Part shown: piece after piece, positions 35,701-46,379 of the stretch
How the letters are laid out: every line of letters begins with the position of its first letter
Numbering within the stretch: position 1 is the first letter of the stretch
Source: Streptomyces rugosispiralis
GTDB lineage: Bacteria; Actinomycetota; Actinomycetes; Streptomycetales; Streptomycetaceae
Length of the DNA stretch: 64,000 nucleotides
NCBI RefSeq assembly: GCF_024505145.1
Contig: NZ_JANIAA010000010.1
Span: 1-64,000, forward strand
Direction of reading: 5' to 3'
The notes under the pieces: generated by a model
Seen by the model: only the letters and a program-made list of their open reading frames with translations
Databases searched by the model: none
What the model was told of the DNA's origin: nothing
Position numbers and translations under genes: made by a program

Positions 35701-37216
35701 GCGTCATGCAGCAGACCGTCGGCGACGGCTGCGTCGATGTCCTCGCGCAAACCTGTGATCCACTGGTGAACTGGGCGGCCTCGTGTTCGGCCTTCGTTGC
35801 GTCCCGATGCGCCTCGCGAGCACGCTCTTGTGCCGCGCTCTTCTCCTTCTCCCCCGCCGCGACGCGCTTCAGCTCGTCGGAGGCTGTTTGGGCAGCCTCG
35901 TCAGCCGTCGCCCACAGGCTGCGGGCCAGGCGGCGGGCCGCTATGTCGCGCTCTTCCAGTGCTGGGCGCGCCTTCTCCTCCTCGGCGCCAATGAGATCGG
36001 TCAGCGCCCTTACCTGGGCGATGCTGTCGTCGTACTCATGCACGGTCGAGGTCTCTCGCCATGCGGCGACCAGGGCTTGGGCCTCGGAAAGTCCCTTCTC
36101 GCTCGCCGTCAGCTCCCGCTGGGCACTCTTGTGCTTCAAATCGGCCAGGCGACGGCGCAGTTCGGTCACAATCGCCTCGGCGCGGTCGGCCGCGTGTGTC
36201 AGCTCATCGAGTTCCTCTTGCGACTTGACGACCTTTGCTCGCTGCCCGAGCACCACGTCCTGCTCGTTTCGCGCGCGTACCCAAAGCCGTCTGCCCAGTT
36301 CCGCGACGTCACGGGCGGCCTGCTCCGCTCGGCGCCGCGATAGCCGGGCTGCCTCGGCCAGTTCTATGATCGGGCCCAGGAGATCGAGCGCGCCGGCGAC
36401 GAACTCCCGCTCGGTGAGGAGCAACCCACGGCCCGCGAGCCGCTCCACATGTTCGGAGACCAGCGCCGCCAGGTCGTCCATCTCCTCGGACCTGACGATC
36501 GCCCGCAGCAGGAAGTCGACGAACTTGACGTCCGAATCGAGTTTGAGCCAGTTCGCCGCTTCGCCTTCGTCGACGTTCATCTCCCGTTGGTATCGGAAGA
36601 GTTCGGGGTCGATGCCAAGCAGCTGCAGCCGATTCGTCCAGTCGCCTTGATGCCGTGTCCAGTACAGGTCCAGGCTCTGGTCGGCCGCGTATGCCTCCTG
36701 GAGCTCGTCCCGGTATGTGTCCAGGGTGCACGACTTCGTGCCGACCGCCATCGGGAGGGTTCGAAGGTTGATCTCGTCACTGGGCCGCAGGCAGTACCAG
36801 CGTTCGCTGAGGTTGTCCGAGACTTCGGAGGCGACCTGGTTGCGCCAGGCCAGCACCTTGCCGGTGAGCAGCAGATCGCCGGTGAGCGGGTTCATCCACT
36901 CCAGAACGATGTGGGACACGTCCTTGGGCATGACGAACTTCTCCAGGACGCGCGTGTTGGTCGTGCCCACGGTGTGGCGACGCCCGGGAAGGACGACGGA
37001 GAAGACGAGCTTGAGGAGAACGGACTTGCCGCCCCCGTTTTCCAGAAGGACCAGGCTGGCGGGCGAGGGCCGGTAGGTCGTGGCGGTGGCGTCGAAGAGG
37101 GCTCCCTGCTCGGCACCCACCGGGCGTCCCGCGCCACTGAGGTCCAGGGTGACGTCGTGGAAGCGGGCACCGGCCGGTCCTACGGTTCTCAGCCGGACGC
37201 GGGACAGCTCGTACAT
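32751..37216 (-). pseudogene. jetC: Wadjet JetC-like SMC ATPase, one apparent frameshift
   Basis: Two open frames, 37216-35606 and 35750-32751, form one SMC protein of about 1488 residues if a single base is restored near 35770. Adding one G in CCCAGTTCACCAG would read EAAQVHQWITGLREDIDAAV. The N-terminal half holds Walker A (LENGGGKSVLLKL) and the start of a long coiled coil (EAIVTELRRRLADLKHK, EKARPALEERDIAARR). The C-terminal half holds the returning coiled coil, the ABC signature FSGGQHLTAAILLY and Walker B GVLFLDNPIGRANADYL. The AGGAG ribosome site and ATG at 37216 follow jetB by 12 bases. Family knowledge: JetC is the MukB-like motor that loads on plasmids. Whether the frameshift is real or a sequencing error decides whether the system works; codon use on both sides is undisturbed. 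Confidence 0.8.
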
Positions 37217-37228
37217 GGCACGGTTCTC

Positions 37229-38044
37229 CTAGTCATACAGCGTCTCGGCGCTGGTGGTCCGGAGCGTCCCGGCCCCAGCGATGGGAGGCAGCACCCCGAG
37301 TTCGGTCAGTTCCGCATAGGCACGTGTGCTGGCCAGTTCGCGCACATGGACCTGATAGCGGTGGGTGGCGACGAAGATCTTCTCCCCGTCCTCGGAGTCG
37401 GCTCTGCCCTGGTGGAACATTCCGCGGTCGACGAGGTGCGCGAGAGCCCGGCCTATGAGGCTGCGGGTGGCCGATGCCCCTGATCGTCCACCCTTGGTGG
37501 GGGCGACTTCGGGTCGGCGCTCGTAGGCCCGCCAGGCCCTTTCCAGTTCCGGAGCTTGAGCCGGTGGATCCTGCGACTCCTCGCTCTCAGCGACACGTTC
37601 CGCAAGTACTCGGCACACTGATCGCACGAGCCGGTCGATGGACGACACCCGGACCTTGCCCTGGTAGCCGTCATCGGCCAAGTCCTCGGGCCGAGGGAAT
37701 GCCAGGGCAGCGACAGCCAGGTGCGTGATGCCGTACAGGATGCGCTCGGTCTCCCTGCTCTCCCGCATCCGCACGTGCCGGGCGTACTGGTCCATCCGAG
37801 TCTCGAAGGCCGACCCCAGCAGCGCGGTATGCACCATGCCAGCACGCGAGGTGACCGCCATGACCCTCAGCCCCATGCCCACCGCGTATCGGGTGACGAG
37901 CGTCTCGAAGTCCGGATCCTCGGCATAGCGCTTCACGAGTGCCGCGTAGACACTGTCACGCGCGGGTCGGATCTTGGGCCTGAAGCCGTAACCGATGAGT
38001 CTGCCCGCGGCCTCCGCGTCCTCAGCCATGGTCTCGATGGTCAT
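37229..38044 (-). CDS. jetB: Wadjet JetB-like MukE/ScpB-type subunit
   Basis: A 271-residue, mostly helical and basic protein (MTIETMAEDAEAAGRLIGYG, then YAALVKRYAEDPDFETLVTR, GITHLAVAALAFPRPEDLAD, and winged-helix-like SLIGRALAHLVDRGMFHQG near the C-terminus). No catalytic motif is expected. Family knowledge: JetB is the kite/MukE-like partner that bridges JetA and the JetC heads. The assignment rests mainly on operon position: the ATG overlaps the jetA stop by four bases and jetC follows after 12 bases. Length and the two winged-helix-like segments agree with the family. Confidence 0.75.
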   Translation of the reverse strand: MTIETMAEDAEAAGRLIGYGFRPKIRPARDSVYAALVKRYAEDPDFETLVTRYAVGMGLRVMAVTSRAGMVHTALLGSAFETRMDQYARHVRMRESRETERILYGITHLAVAALAFPRPEDLADDGYQGKVRVSSIDRLVRSVCRVLAERVAESEESQDPPAQAPELERAWRAYERRPEVAPTKGGRSGASATRSLIGRALAHLVDRGMFHQGRADSEDGEKIFVATHRYQVHVRELASTRAYAELTELGVLPPIAGAGTLRTTSAETLYD

Positions 38045-39579
38045 GATGGTCCGCTGTTCCTCTCCCGACGGTCGGCGTCCAGAGCCGCACGGTCGAATGC
38101 CGCATACGTCAGCAACAAGTCGTCACCCTCGAACCCTTGGCTGTCCAAGGGGAACCCTGCCGACACGGCGAGGAGGACGCGGTCGGCTCCCTCGCTCAAT
38201 GCCGCCCCCAACTGCGGGCTGAAGGCCCGCAGTGCCAACAAGGCCAACAGGTCAGGGAGTTCCGGATCGAGAGCAGCGGCCTCCTCCAGCAGCTCGGACA
38301 ACGGCATCGCCTCGTCGGCCAGATCAAGCAAGGACTCGGCCACGCGCTGCTGCTCGTCGGTGTACCCACGCACTTCCACGACCGGGACGAGCTCCGGCTC
38401 CTCCTCCTCGTCCGTGAACCGGGCTCGTTCGGGAGACGGGGCGAGCAACGCAGGAACCAGCGTGGCCAGACAAAGCTGGTCATCCGCCGTCGGCCCTACG
38501 GACTGCTCGTAGAAGGAGCGCACCGGATGGAAGGCATCGGCCAGCGTGAGCCCGAGCACCGGCTGAAGGAGGTCGCCGTACACGTCCACCGAAGCCCTGA
38601 GGGCGGTGCCGGAGAACTGTTGGCGGTCCTGTTCGTCGAGGAAGAGCGTGCGAGCGCCGCGCAAACGGGTCTGCAGCCGGGTGTGCCGGCGAATGCAGTC
38701 CTCCACGATGTCGACCAGGTCGGCGGCCTGTCTCCTACGGACCGGATCCTCGGACTGGTCACGCTCGGTGGAAACGGACCGGGCTATCGCGGACTCTTCC
38801 TGGAGCCGGTGGTCGACGTGGTCAAGAGCCTCATTGAGGAGGTCCGGTACCTCGTCGGTCCAGTCGACCGTCGTCACATTCCGGCTCGTGGCGTCGAGTT
38901 GGGCGCGGACGATCTCCGCGTACTGAATCGTGCGGATACGGGCCTGCTCGGCCACGGCCTTCGCGTCGGCCAGCCGCCCCCTGCCGATGAGGTTGCGCAA
39001 CCTCACCTCGGCGGCGATCTGAGCTGATTCCACATCTGTGTCTAACGCGCCGACCAGAACGTTCAACGCCTCGTTGGAAGCACGCAGATACAGGTCCCCG
39101 TTGCTGTCCGAACGCTCTTCGATCAGCTTGAAGTCCCACTTCCTCAGCGCGTACGCGCCCGCGCCGTCCATCTCTCCGTAGAAGCGGCTGAAGCCCCTGT
39201 CCGTGTCCCGTACGTTGATCAGGGAGTCGAGCACCCATCCAGCGACGCGTGTGTGCTCGTCGGCCGGGCGATCAGGCGCCTGCCAGCCGACGAAACCCCC
39301 GGCCCTGAGCAGGACCTGTTCGTGGTTCGCCCCTGTGTCGTAGTCCATCGCGATGGCCACGTGATCGATGATCTGCAGAGCCACCTCGGCCATCTGGTAT
39401 TGAGAGCCGTCCAGCCATGGCAGGTTGGCCTTGCGAATGTCGAGGTCGTGCAAGGGCGCGGTGCAGGCCAGGGCCTTGAGCCTGCGCGTGAGCCCTTCGT
39501 CGGCCCATACTTTCCGTTCGCCCCCCTGATGCATGGCGTCACTAGACATGCTGGAAGCTGCGGATGTCACCTGATCCAC
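38041..39579 (-). CDS. jetA: Wadjet JetA-like MukF/kleisin-type subunit
   Basis: A 512-residue helical acidic protein, first in the jetABCD operon. It has an N-terminal winged-helix-like part (DEGLTRRLKALACTAPLHDL), a central helical region with predicted coiled coil (LIEERSDSNGDLYLRASNEA, then RGRLADAKAVAEQARIRTIQ), and a C-terminal acidic region (EEEEPELVPVVEVRGYTDEQ). Family knowledge: JetA is the kleisin closing the SMC ring. It is not obviously the DUF3375 form of type I systems; with a DUF2220-type JetD and a JetC of nearly 1500 residues this looks more like type II, but I could not test that. The start is uncertain: the GTG at 39579 lacks a good ribosome site, and ATGs at codons 11 and 16 are alternatives. 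Confidence 0.75.
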   Translation of the reverse strand: MDQVTSAASSMSSDAMHQGGERKVWADEGLTRRLKALACTAPLHDLDIRKANLPWLDGSQYQMAEVALQIIDHVAIAMDYDTGANHEQVLLRAGGFVGWQAPDRPADEHTRVAGWVLDSLINVRDTDRGFSRFYGEMDGAGAYALRKWDFKLIEERSDSNGDLYLRASNEALNVLVGALDTDVESAQIAAEVRLRNLIGRGRLADAKAVAEQARIRTIQYAEIVRAQLDATSRNVTTVDWTDEVPDLLNEALDHVDHRLQEESAIARSVSTERDQSEDPVRRRQAADLVDIVEDCIRRHTRLQTRLRGARTLFLDEQDRQQFSGTALRASVDVYGDLLQPVLGLTLADAFHPVRSFYEQSVGPTADDQLCLATLVPALLAPSPERARFTDEEEEPELVPVVEVRGYTDEQQRVAESLLDLADEAMPLSELLEEAAALDPELPDLLALLALRAFSPQLGAALSEGADRVLLAVSAGFPLDSQGFEGDDLLLTYAAFDRAALDADRRERNSGPS

Positions 39580-40462
39580 AAAGCATGGCGAGAATCGCGG
39601 AGGCCCCCTCCCCGATGACCCGACAGTAACTTCTCACCCTATGGGCTCATTTGCTGCGGATTTCCTCAATAAGAGCCTTGCCGCTGATGCATCACAGTCC
39701 AGAGAACATCTCAACATATTGGCTGATTCATGACCTACCAGAAAGACCTGGTGGGTTACCCCTCTTACTCCAACGGCACCCGTAGCGGCACCCCACCTTG
39801 CCCTGGCCGAGTAGCTTGATGCGGATCAGGTCGAACAGTTCGTCGGGCCCGGTTCGGTGGTGGCAGTCGTACTCCGGGGCTGCCGAGGGTCGTAGCCAGA
39901 CATTAATGGGACCCTCACGGCGCAAGGCGTGGCCACTACCCCGCGCGGCCGGTCTCGCTTTCCGTGGCCAGGGGGATCGGCAGAACGCAGTGCCAGACGG
40001 TGCCAACGTCACGCCGGAGCGCGAGCGATGCAACAACGGCACCCTTATCCGGCTTCGACTGCTTCCTGGCGCTGAGCGGCGGCCCAGCAGGAGTGGCGCT
40101 TTTCGGCTCGGCCACCAGGTAGATAGGAACGAGGGGCCATCCAAGCAAGGCCCCAGCCCGTCCGGCCAGGACGCCGTCACCAACGCCCATGGACATCACA
40201 CCTAGGCCAGCTAGCCGACCAAAGTCCCCGAAGCTCGCCATCCACGCTGGTCAGCGACTCATCGCCGCTGTACCGCTAGAGACGACGAACCTGCCGGTGC
40301 CAATCGTGGGCAGCTCCCGGTGGTGGGCAACTCCACTGTTCCGAGCTGCCGCCATTGGCACCCGGCCAAGGGAAACACGCTGGCCACGGCAGGCGTGGTG
40401 GTCGGATGTGATCGCACGAGACTGGAGGTGTCGGCTTCCTCCGCCTCCTGGAGGCGATCCTC
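39580..40462. other. Long non-coding or decayed region between Wadjet and integrase 2
   Basis: About 880 bases. 39580-39730 is AT-richer and should hold the jet promoter, but I found no convincing boxes. On the minus strand, 40183-39730 contains protein-like pieces in two frames (GALLGWPLVPIYLVAEPKSA, then RPSAAPEYDCHHRTGPDELF), which suggests a decayed gene of unknown identity. Confidence 0.4.
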
Positions 40463-40920
40463 ATGCGTACCACCGCCGACCGCGGCCGCGTCTACCGACG
40501 GTGCGGCTGCCGCGACACTCACCACCGCCAGCTCGAAGCACACTGCCCCCGCCTGCCCACCGACAGCCACCACGGGACGTGGACGTTCGCCATCGACGTC
40601 CCCGCGCCGCACCAACGGCTGACGGCCGTCCGGCGGGGCGGCCACACCGCCCTCTACCGGTGCCTGGCCATGCTCTCCAATGCACTGGGGGACGCGGTCC
40701 GCCAGCACCGCCTCGCCCACAACCCCGCCAGCCCACCGGCCCTGCGCCGACCGTCCGCGCCGGAGCGCCGGATCTGGACCGCCGACGAGGCGGTCCGCTT
40801 CCTCAAACACTGCGACTGAGCCGACCCGGACATGGCCGACCCGTTCGAGTCCCTCATCGGCACCGGCCTGCGCAAGGGCGAAGCCCTCCGCCTGCACTGG
40901 GACGATCTCGTCGTCGCTGA
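40463..40920 (+). pseudogene. Integrase 2, truncated relative of integrases 1 and 3
   Basis: The start matches the paralogues (GGAGGCGATCCTC-ATG; MRTTADRGRVYRRCGCRDTH). After TAVRRGG about 90 residues of the core-binding domain are deleted and the frame resumes at TALYRCLAMLSNALGDAVRQ, then RIWTADEAVRFLKHC. A TGA at 40817-40819 then interrupts it. The frame continues with FESLIGTGLRKGEALRLHWD (box I) and ends abruptly at about 40920, where unrelated sequence begins. Boxes II and III and any tRNA scar are missing. It therefore marks a third integrative element whose end has been lost. Confidence 0.8.
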
Positions 40921-41476
40921 CCTTGACCCGGGTGTCGTAGGTGCTCGGGTCGGGTCCGGGTTGGACTCTGCCTTTCACGATCACTTCGTGGCTGGTTCCG
41001 GTCCACAGTCTGCTGGCGGGACAGCAGGCCGACCCAAACGGTCGGGTCTGCTGTCACCGGACGCACTGGCGAATCTCCTTGCCTGTGGTTCCGCAGGCAG
41101 GCGCGCACACCTGCGGAATCGAAGTCTTGGTACCTGCGAGATTGGCCCCCACAGGCCATCACCGCGATCAAGCGTCGTGCGCAGTCGGGCAGGAGCCACA
41201 ACCAGGGAGTTCTGGCTGGCCGACGCGCTCTACCAGGCCGGGCTGACAGCCGAAGGGCGATCGGAATCAGTTTCCGCCGCATTCAGCACCCTGTCGGAGC
41301 GTGATGTCATCCGCCCCGCTGCCTGCACCCGCAGCGCCGGCATCGTTGAGCCGAACCGCTCCGCAAGCCGTGGCACCTTGCGCACATGGCTGGATCACGC
41401 CCGCCCTATCATCGGGAATCGTCCCGGACCCCAGGCTTGCCGATATCGCAAGGCACCGAAGGGGAGGGATACGTAC
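40921..41476. other. Unassigned DNA before the NO VEIN-like gene
   Basis: Near 40915-41020 the minus strand encodes a protein-like scrap (TGTSHEVIVKGRVQPGPDPS, then DTRVKVSDDE) that could be the end of a transposase, but I could not place it. The rest has no recognisable gene. The strong ribosome site GGAGGG for the next gene is at 41463-41468. Confidence 0.4.
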
Positions 41477-44400
41477 GTGGACGCTCTCGCGGCGGCAGTA
41501 CATACGCTTCTGGAAGATCCGGACGCATCCACGGAAGTGGAAGTGCCGACCCGGGAAGAAGCGGCACGCGCCGTCCGGCTTCTCGATCAGGGGCTGCGTA
41601 GCGGCCGTGGGGTCCACCGCAAGATGGCCGAGGGCGCGCTGCACGGCGCCAAGACACTCTCGACCGACCGGCTCCAGATCCTCTCCGAGTTCGTCCAAAA
41701 CTCCGACGATGCGGGAGCCGGACAGCTGCGCATCCTGCTGCGGTCCGACGACATCCTGATCGCCCACGACGGAGTCGGCCTGCGCCTGGCTGATGTCCTC
41801 CCGCTCGGCATGCCCTGGCTCAGCGGCAAGACGGCCGACGCCGAAGCAACCGGCCGGTTCGGCATCGGACTGTCCACGCTCAGAGCCCTCACCACGGTGT
41901 GGGAGGTGCACTGCCACCCCTTCCACGTGCGCTTCTCCGGTACCAACCTCGAACCCACGGCGCCGCCGGAACTCCCCGACGGGATCTCCGGACCCGAGTG
42001 GACCGTCTTCCGCATCCCGCTGACCCCGGCACACTGACCGCGGCCCAGCTCCTTGAGTGGTTCGAGGACTGGAACGACGCTTCCCTACTCTTCCTGCGTC
42101 ACCTCCGCGGTCTCGAGGTGACGGCAGGCGGGCACAGCACCGTACTAACCCTGTCCTGGGAGGATGTGACACAGCGTCGGCTCCTGATCGAGGGCGTCGA
42201 GCACGAGGTGAATGTGCAGCACGCCCGTGCGACCGACGGAGCGCTATGGCGTGTGTACACGGCGCAGGTAGTACCGCACTCCGACTGGGAACGGAGCCAC
42301 AAGGCACTGGGCCCGGTCGTGCCCGTGGGCATCGCACTACCCCTGGAGCGTGGGGCGAACGGCAGCGTCCACGCAGGCCTGCCCGTCGCCCCATTGGATG
42401 TGGCGGCCCGCGTCCACACCCAGTTCGACCCCGTCGCCAGCCGCGAGGGTTTCGCCGGCAGCCGCCTCAACACACAGCTCGTCCCCGTGATCGCCGACCT
42501 GTGGGCAGCCGGTGTACGCGACGTCCTGGAGAAGGTGGATCACACAGCGTGGCACCTCATTCCGCTTCCCTGCCCGCCAGGTTCCGCGCCAGCGAACCTG
42601 CTCCAGGACCGGATCCGCACCGAGCTGCTCACCCGCGCACGGCAGTCACTCGCCGCCGAGCTGGCCTTGCCGGTCGCGGAAGGTGGTCCCGACGCCCCGC
42701 TGGCCGATTTCGCGGTCGAGGAGGCCGTACTGTCGGGGGTTCTCGACGACACCGACATCGCCCGGCTGGGCAAAGCCCCGTATGCCTTGCCTGCCGCCGT
42801 CCGCGACAGCGGCGGCCGCTGGCGGAAGGTCTTCGCTGACTGGCGTGCGGCAGGTGCCCGCGGATCTGCGCGCGGAGGTGCAGGTCATGGACGCACTCAG
42901 CTTGTTCTCCGACGACGAGCGGCAGGACGTCGCGCGGCTCGTACGGCTCGCCGCGGTCGCCCTCGAAGCGGGCCACGAGTATGTGCTGGCCGACCGGGCG
43001 TGCCTAGTCACCGCCGACGGGCGCCGACTTCGGCCGCAGCCCGCGGAGAACGCGTTCGCTGACGCGTCCGGCGAGGCCACCGGCCCCTTGGATGTACTGG
43101 GCGTCGTTCTGGACCTGCATCCCACCTACGCGCAGGACAACGCCTGGGCGAGGACCGTCACCGCATGGCTGCGTCGGCGGGACTGCCTGGTGCGCCGCGA
43201 CGACACGGCAGCCGTACTGAAGATCGTCTCCCGGCTCGGAAAAGCCGGCGGACAACTTGCCGACGCCGACGAGGTGATGGAGGCCGCCCGGCTCGTCGCC
43301 CTGCAGCAGGCGCTCGGCGAGATGCCCAAGAAGCTACGCGACCCGCTCGGTCCGGGCATCGGACGGGCCATCCTCCTCAACGGCTTCGCCTACGACAAGG
43401 ACGGGGCCGAACAGTCCCACCGCGTGAAGCCCGGCGCCGCCTATCTCCCCCAGGCATTGGAGACCGCTGACGGAGACCGGTTCGAGGTCGCGGCGCGCAA
43501 GACTCCCGGTCTCATCTGGGTGCGTCGCTCCTACGCGCGATCACTGCTCTCCGCCGCCCAGGCAGGCGATTTGAGCAGAACGGCCTTCCTGCGGCTACTG
43601 GGCGTGGCGGACGCCCCCCGGCTCACTCCGGTGCGCGAGGTCTATGACCCAGCTGACACCAAGAGGTACCCGGGCGATCCCCGTCTCGGCCTCGCACGGG
43701 ACTGCAGGTGGTCCGTCACAGGCCGGTGGGTGCAGACGATACACAAGGGAGCCGACCACACCCTGGACGACGTGACCAGCAGCGACCTCTTCGCCGTGGT
43801 CAAGAACATCGCGGCCGAGAAGGACATGGACGAGCGACGACGCCGCACAGCAGCCCTGCTACGCACCCTCACCGCACTGCTGAACAGTTCGGACCAGGCC
43901 TGCGTCCCAATGGCTCGGGGCCACTACAAGTGGAACGTCACGGGTGAGACGGCGGCCATCTGGGTGTGGTGGCTCCGGGAGACCGCCTGGCTGGAAGACA
44001 GCAAAGGCCGGCTCCAGCCGCCGGCCGACCTCACCCTGCGTACACCGGATACGGAGGCCCTGTACGGGCCGGAGGATCCCGGATACCTGCACCCGGCGAT
44101 CCACCAAGCCCTAGCCACCCGCACGGAGGTTCTCACCGCTCTCGGTGTCTCCGGCGATCCCGACGTCCCGCGCCTGATGGAACGGCTGCGCGAGCTTCGG
44201 ACCGTCAGGCCGATGACGCCGATGCCGACGTGCCGGACAGCCTGAGGGCGGAGGCACTGCTGGTCTATCAATCCCTGGCGCGGCGTCTGACGCACCTTTC
44301 GCCAGATGCAACCCGGACGGCGGTGGAGAAGCAGATCCGCCACGAGTTCCGGTACGAGGACCTCGTCCTGACCGACCAGGGCTGGATGGAGTCCCGCAAG

Positions 44401-46144
44401 TGCTTCCAGGGACCTGCGATCCTGCGCGGGTTCCGTCCCTTCACCCTGACCGGGGTGGACATCGCCCCTCTGTGGCAGGTGCTGGGCATCCCCGAACCTG
44501 GGGTCGACGACCTCATCGACGTACTCAAGGAGATCTCCGGGACCGGTGCGGCCCCCGACGCCGACCGCGAAAGGGTCATGCTCGAGGCTCTGCGCCGCCT
44601 GCGGGACGTGATCTCCTCCGACGACAAGCCGATGCCGCCGGGGCTGCAGAGCAGGCTGCGGAGTCTGCCGCTGTGGACCACGGCCGGATGGGTCAAAGGC
44701 AAGGGCCGATCGGTGTTCGCCGTGGCCGACTCCAAGGTCGAGCGGGCCCTGACGGACCGTCTCCCCCTGTGGAAGCCGGGAGGGAACGTGCAGCAATTCA
44801 CGGCACTGCTCGGGCGGCTGCATGTCACACTCCTGGACGTCGCGGGCGCCAAGGTCACGTACGAGACCGGAGGCGTGGACGGGGTCAGGAGCGCAGCCCT
44901 GGACCAACCGGCCGACGCGAGCCTCACGGAAGACTTCCGGCGAGGAGTCGCCGCACTACAGGACCTACTGGTGCGCGACGAGCCCGAGACGGCGGAGGCT
45001 TTCACTGGCTGGACCTGGCTGGCGGGCCTGGAGGTCCGGCTACTCCCCGGCCTGCGGATCCGCCTCGATCCGGGAGGCACGTACGAGCCCATCGAGCTCC
45101 CCGTCGACGCGCAAATCGACCGCGGCCGCCACACGCTGTTCCTGCGTTCACACACGGCGCTGACCACCAAGACGGGTGCGGGCGCCGCCATCGCCAGCCA
45201 CTTCGCGGAAGAACGGTCGCGCGTGGGCCACAGCTGGCGGGACGTTTGGGAGGAACGCCTGGTGGAGGCAGGAGCCGGGACCGCGCTCACATCGGCAGGA
45301 CAGCGGGACCGCGAGGAACGGCAACGGCTCGCCGAAGAACTACGCCAGCGTGCACAGCTGGCTCCAGCTCTGCCGATGCCGAACGGGAAGTCGACCGCTC
45401 ACCGAGGCACGGGCACCGGCGCGACAGTCTCCGCTGGCCCGATCGGCATCGTCCCGCTACCCCGCACCGGTTCAACTCCCGCACCCGCGCCCGGAAGCCC
45501 CGGACCCGGCAACCAAACCGGCCCGCAGCACGCGCCGACCGCGCGCCCCCTTGTGGACGCGGCCGCCTTCGACGTGCTGCCCGGCAAGGTCACCCGTCTT
45601 GGAACGCCGTCCACACCGGGCAGCGCCCCTGCCCGTACGCCGGGGACGGCGGGACCTTCGCCCCGCCGACTCGGGACCCCACTACCCCAGCCCAGGCCCG
45701 GAGGAGCCCCCAGCCCCGCCCCACAGCCAGGCTTCACCGCTCGGCTACGCAGACGACCACAAGGAGGAGCTCGTCATCCAGGCGCTCCGCCGGATCCTGA
45801 AAGAGCAGAGTGTCGAGCTGGACGACCAGCGGGGCGCGTCGGGCATGGGCGCCGACGCATACGACTCGACCGGGCGCTACTACGAGATCAAGGCCCACGG
45901 GCGTGCTGTCCCGGGCGAGCTGACCCTGACGCGTTCGGAGTTCGTACGGGCTTGGTCTGAGGGCGAAAACTACACTCTCGTGATCGCCTCACACCTGGAG
46001 AAGGGCGCCGAAAAGCCGACCCTCCGCCTGGTGAACGACCCCGTGCATCGCTTCGAAGTCGAACCGCCAACAGATGTCCGTCTCAAGGGCGTACGGGACC
46101 TGTCTGTGGAGTCGACCGTGTACGAGTGGCCCGGCACGGAGTAG
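41477..46144 (+). pseudogene. NO VEIN-like protein: N-terminal GHKL ATPase, C-terminal DUF3883, four apparent frameshifts
   Basis: One gene of about 1555 residues runs through five open segments. The GTG at 41477 has GGAGGG eight bases upstream. Segment 1 (to about 42030) is a sacsin/Hsp90-like GHKL ATPase: N box LQILSEFVQNSDDAGAG, G1 IAHDGVGLRLADVL, G2 GRFGIGLSTLRAL. Segments 2-4 form a long region with no named domain (LTAAQLLEWFEDWNDASLLF; PADLRAEVQVMDALSLFSDD; DSLRAEALLVYQSLARRL). Segment 5 (from about 45745) is DUF3883/NOV_C (YADDHKEELVIQALRRILKE, DSTGRYYEIKAHG, LTRSEFVRAWSEGENYTLVI), a restriction-endonuclease-like module. Shifts near 42030, 42850, 44210 and 45745 alternate minus and plus one base, several beside short G/C runs, while codon use stays normal. 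The same architecture occurs in plant NO VEIN and in bacterial defence loci. The gene is convergent with mcrBC. The function, probably DNA-targeting defence, is inferred. Confidence 0.75.
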
Positions 46145-46157
46145 TACCCCGCTCGCC

Positions 46158-46191
46158 CTCGCGTTCGCAGACTCATCCCTGCGGACGCGAG
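46158..46191 (+). terminator. Terminator after the NO VEIN-like gene
   Basis: Arms CTCGCGTTCGCAG (46158-46170) and CTGCGGACGCGAG (46179-46191) pair over 13 positions with one mismatch around an 8-base loop, 14 bases after the stop. Confidence 0.7.
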
Positions 46192-46379
46192 CGCAGCCAA
46201 GCCCGGGGTGTGTGTCAACTACGGCCGTGGGGTGGTCCCCCGTAGGCGGAAAGCAGGCTCGCTGACCTGGCAACAGGCGATGCAAGAGTTGTGGGCGGAG
46301 TTCGGCAACCGCCGGTAGGTCGTTCGACACCTTGGTGAGATCCTCACCCAGTACGACCGTATGGTTTCGTGATCTACCC

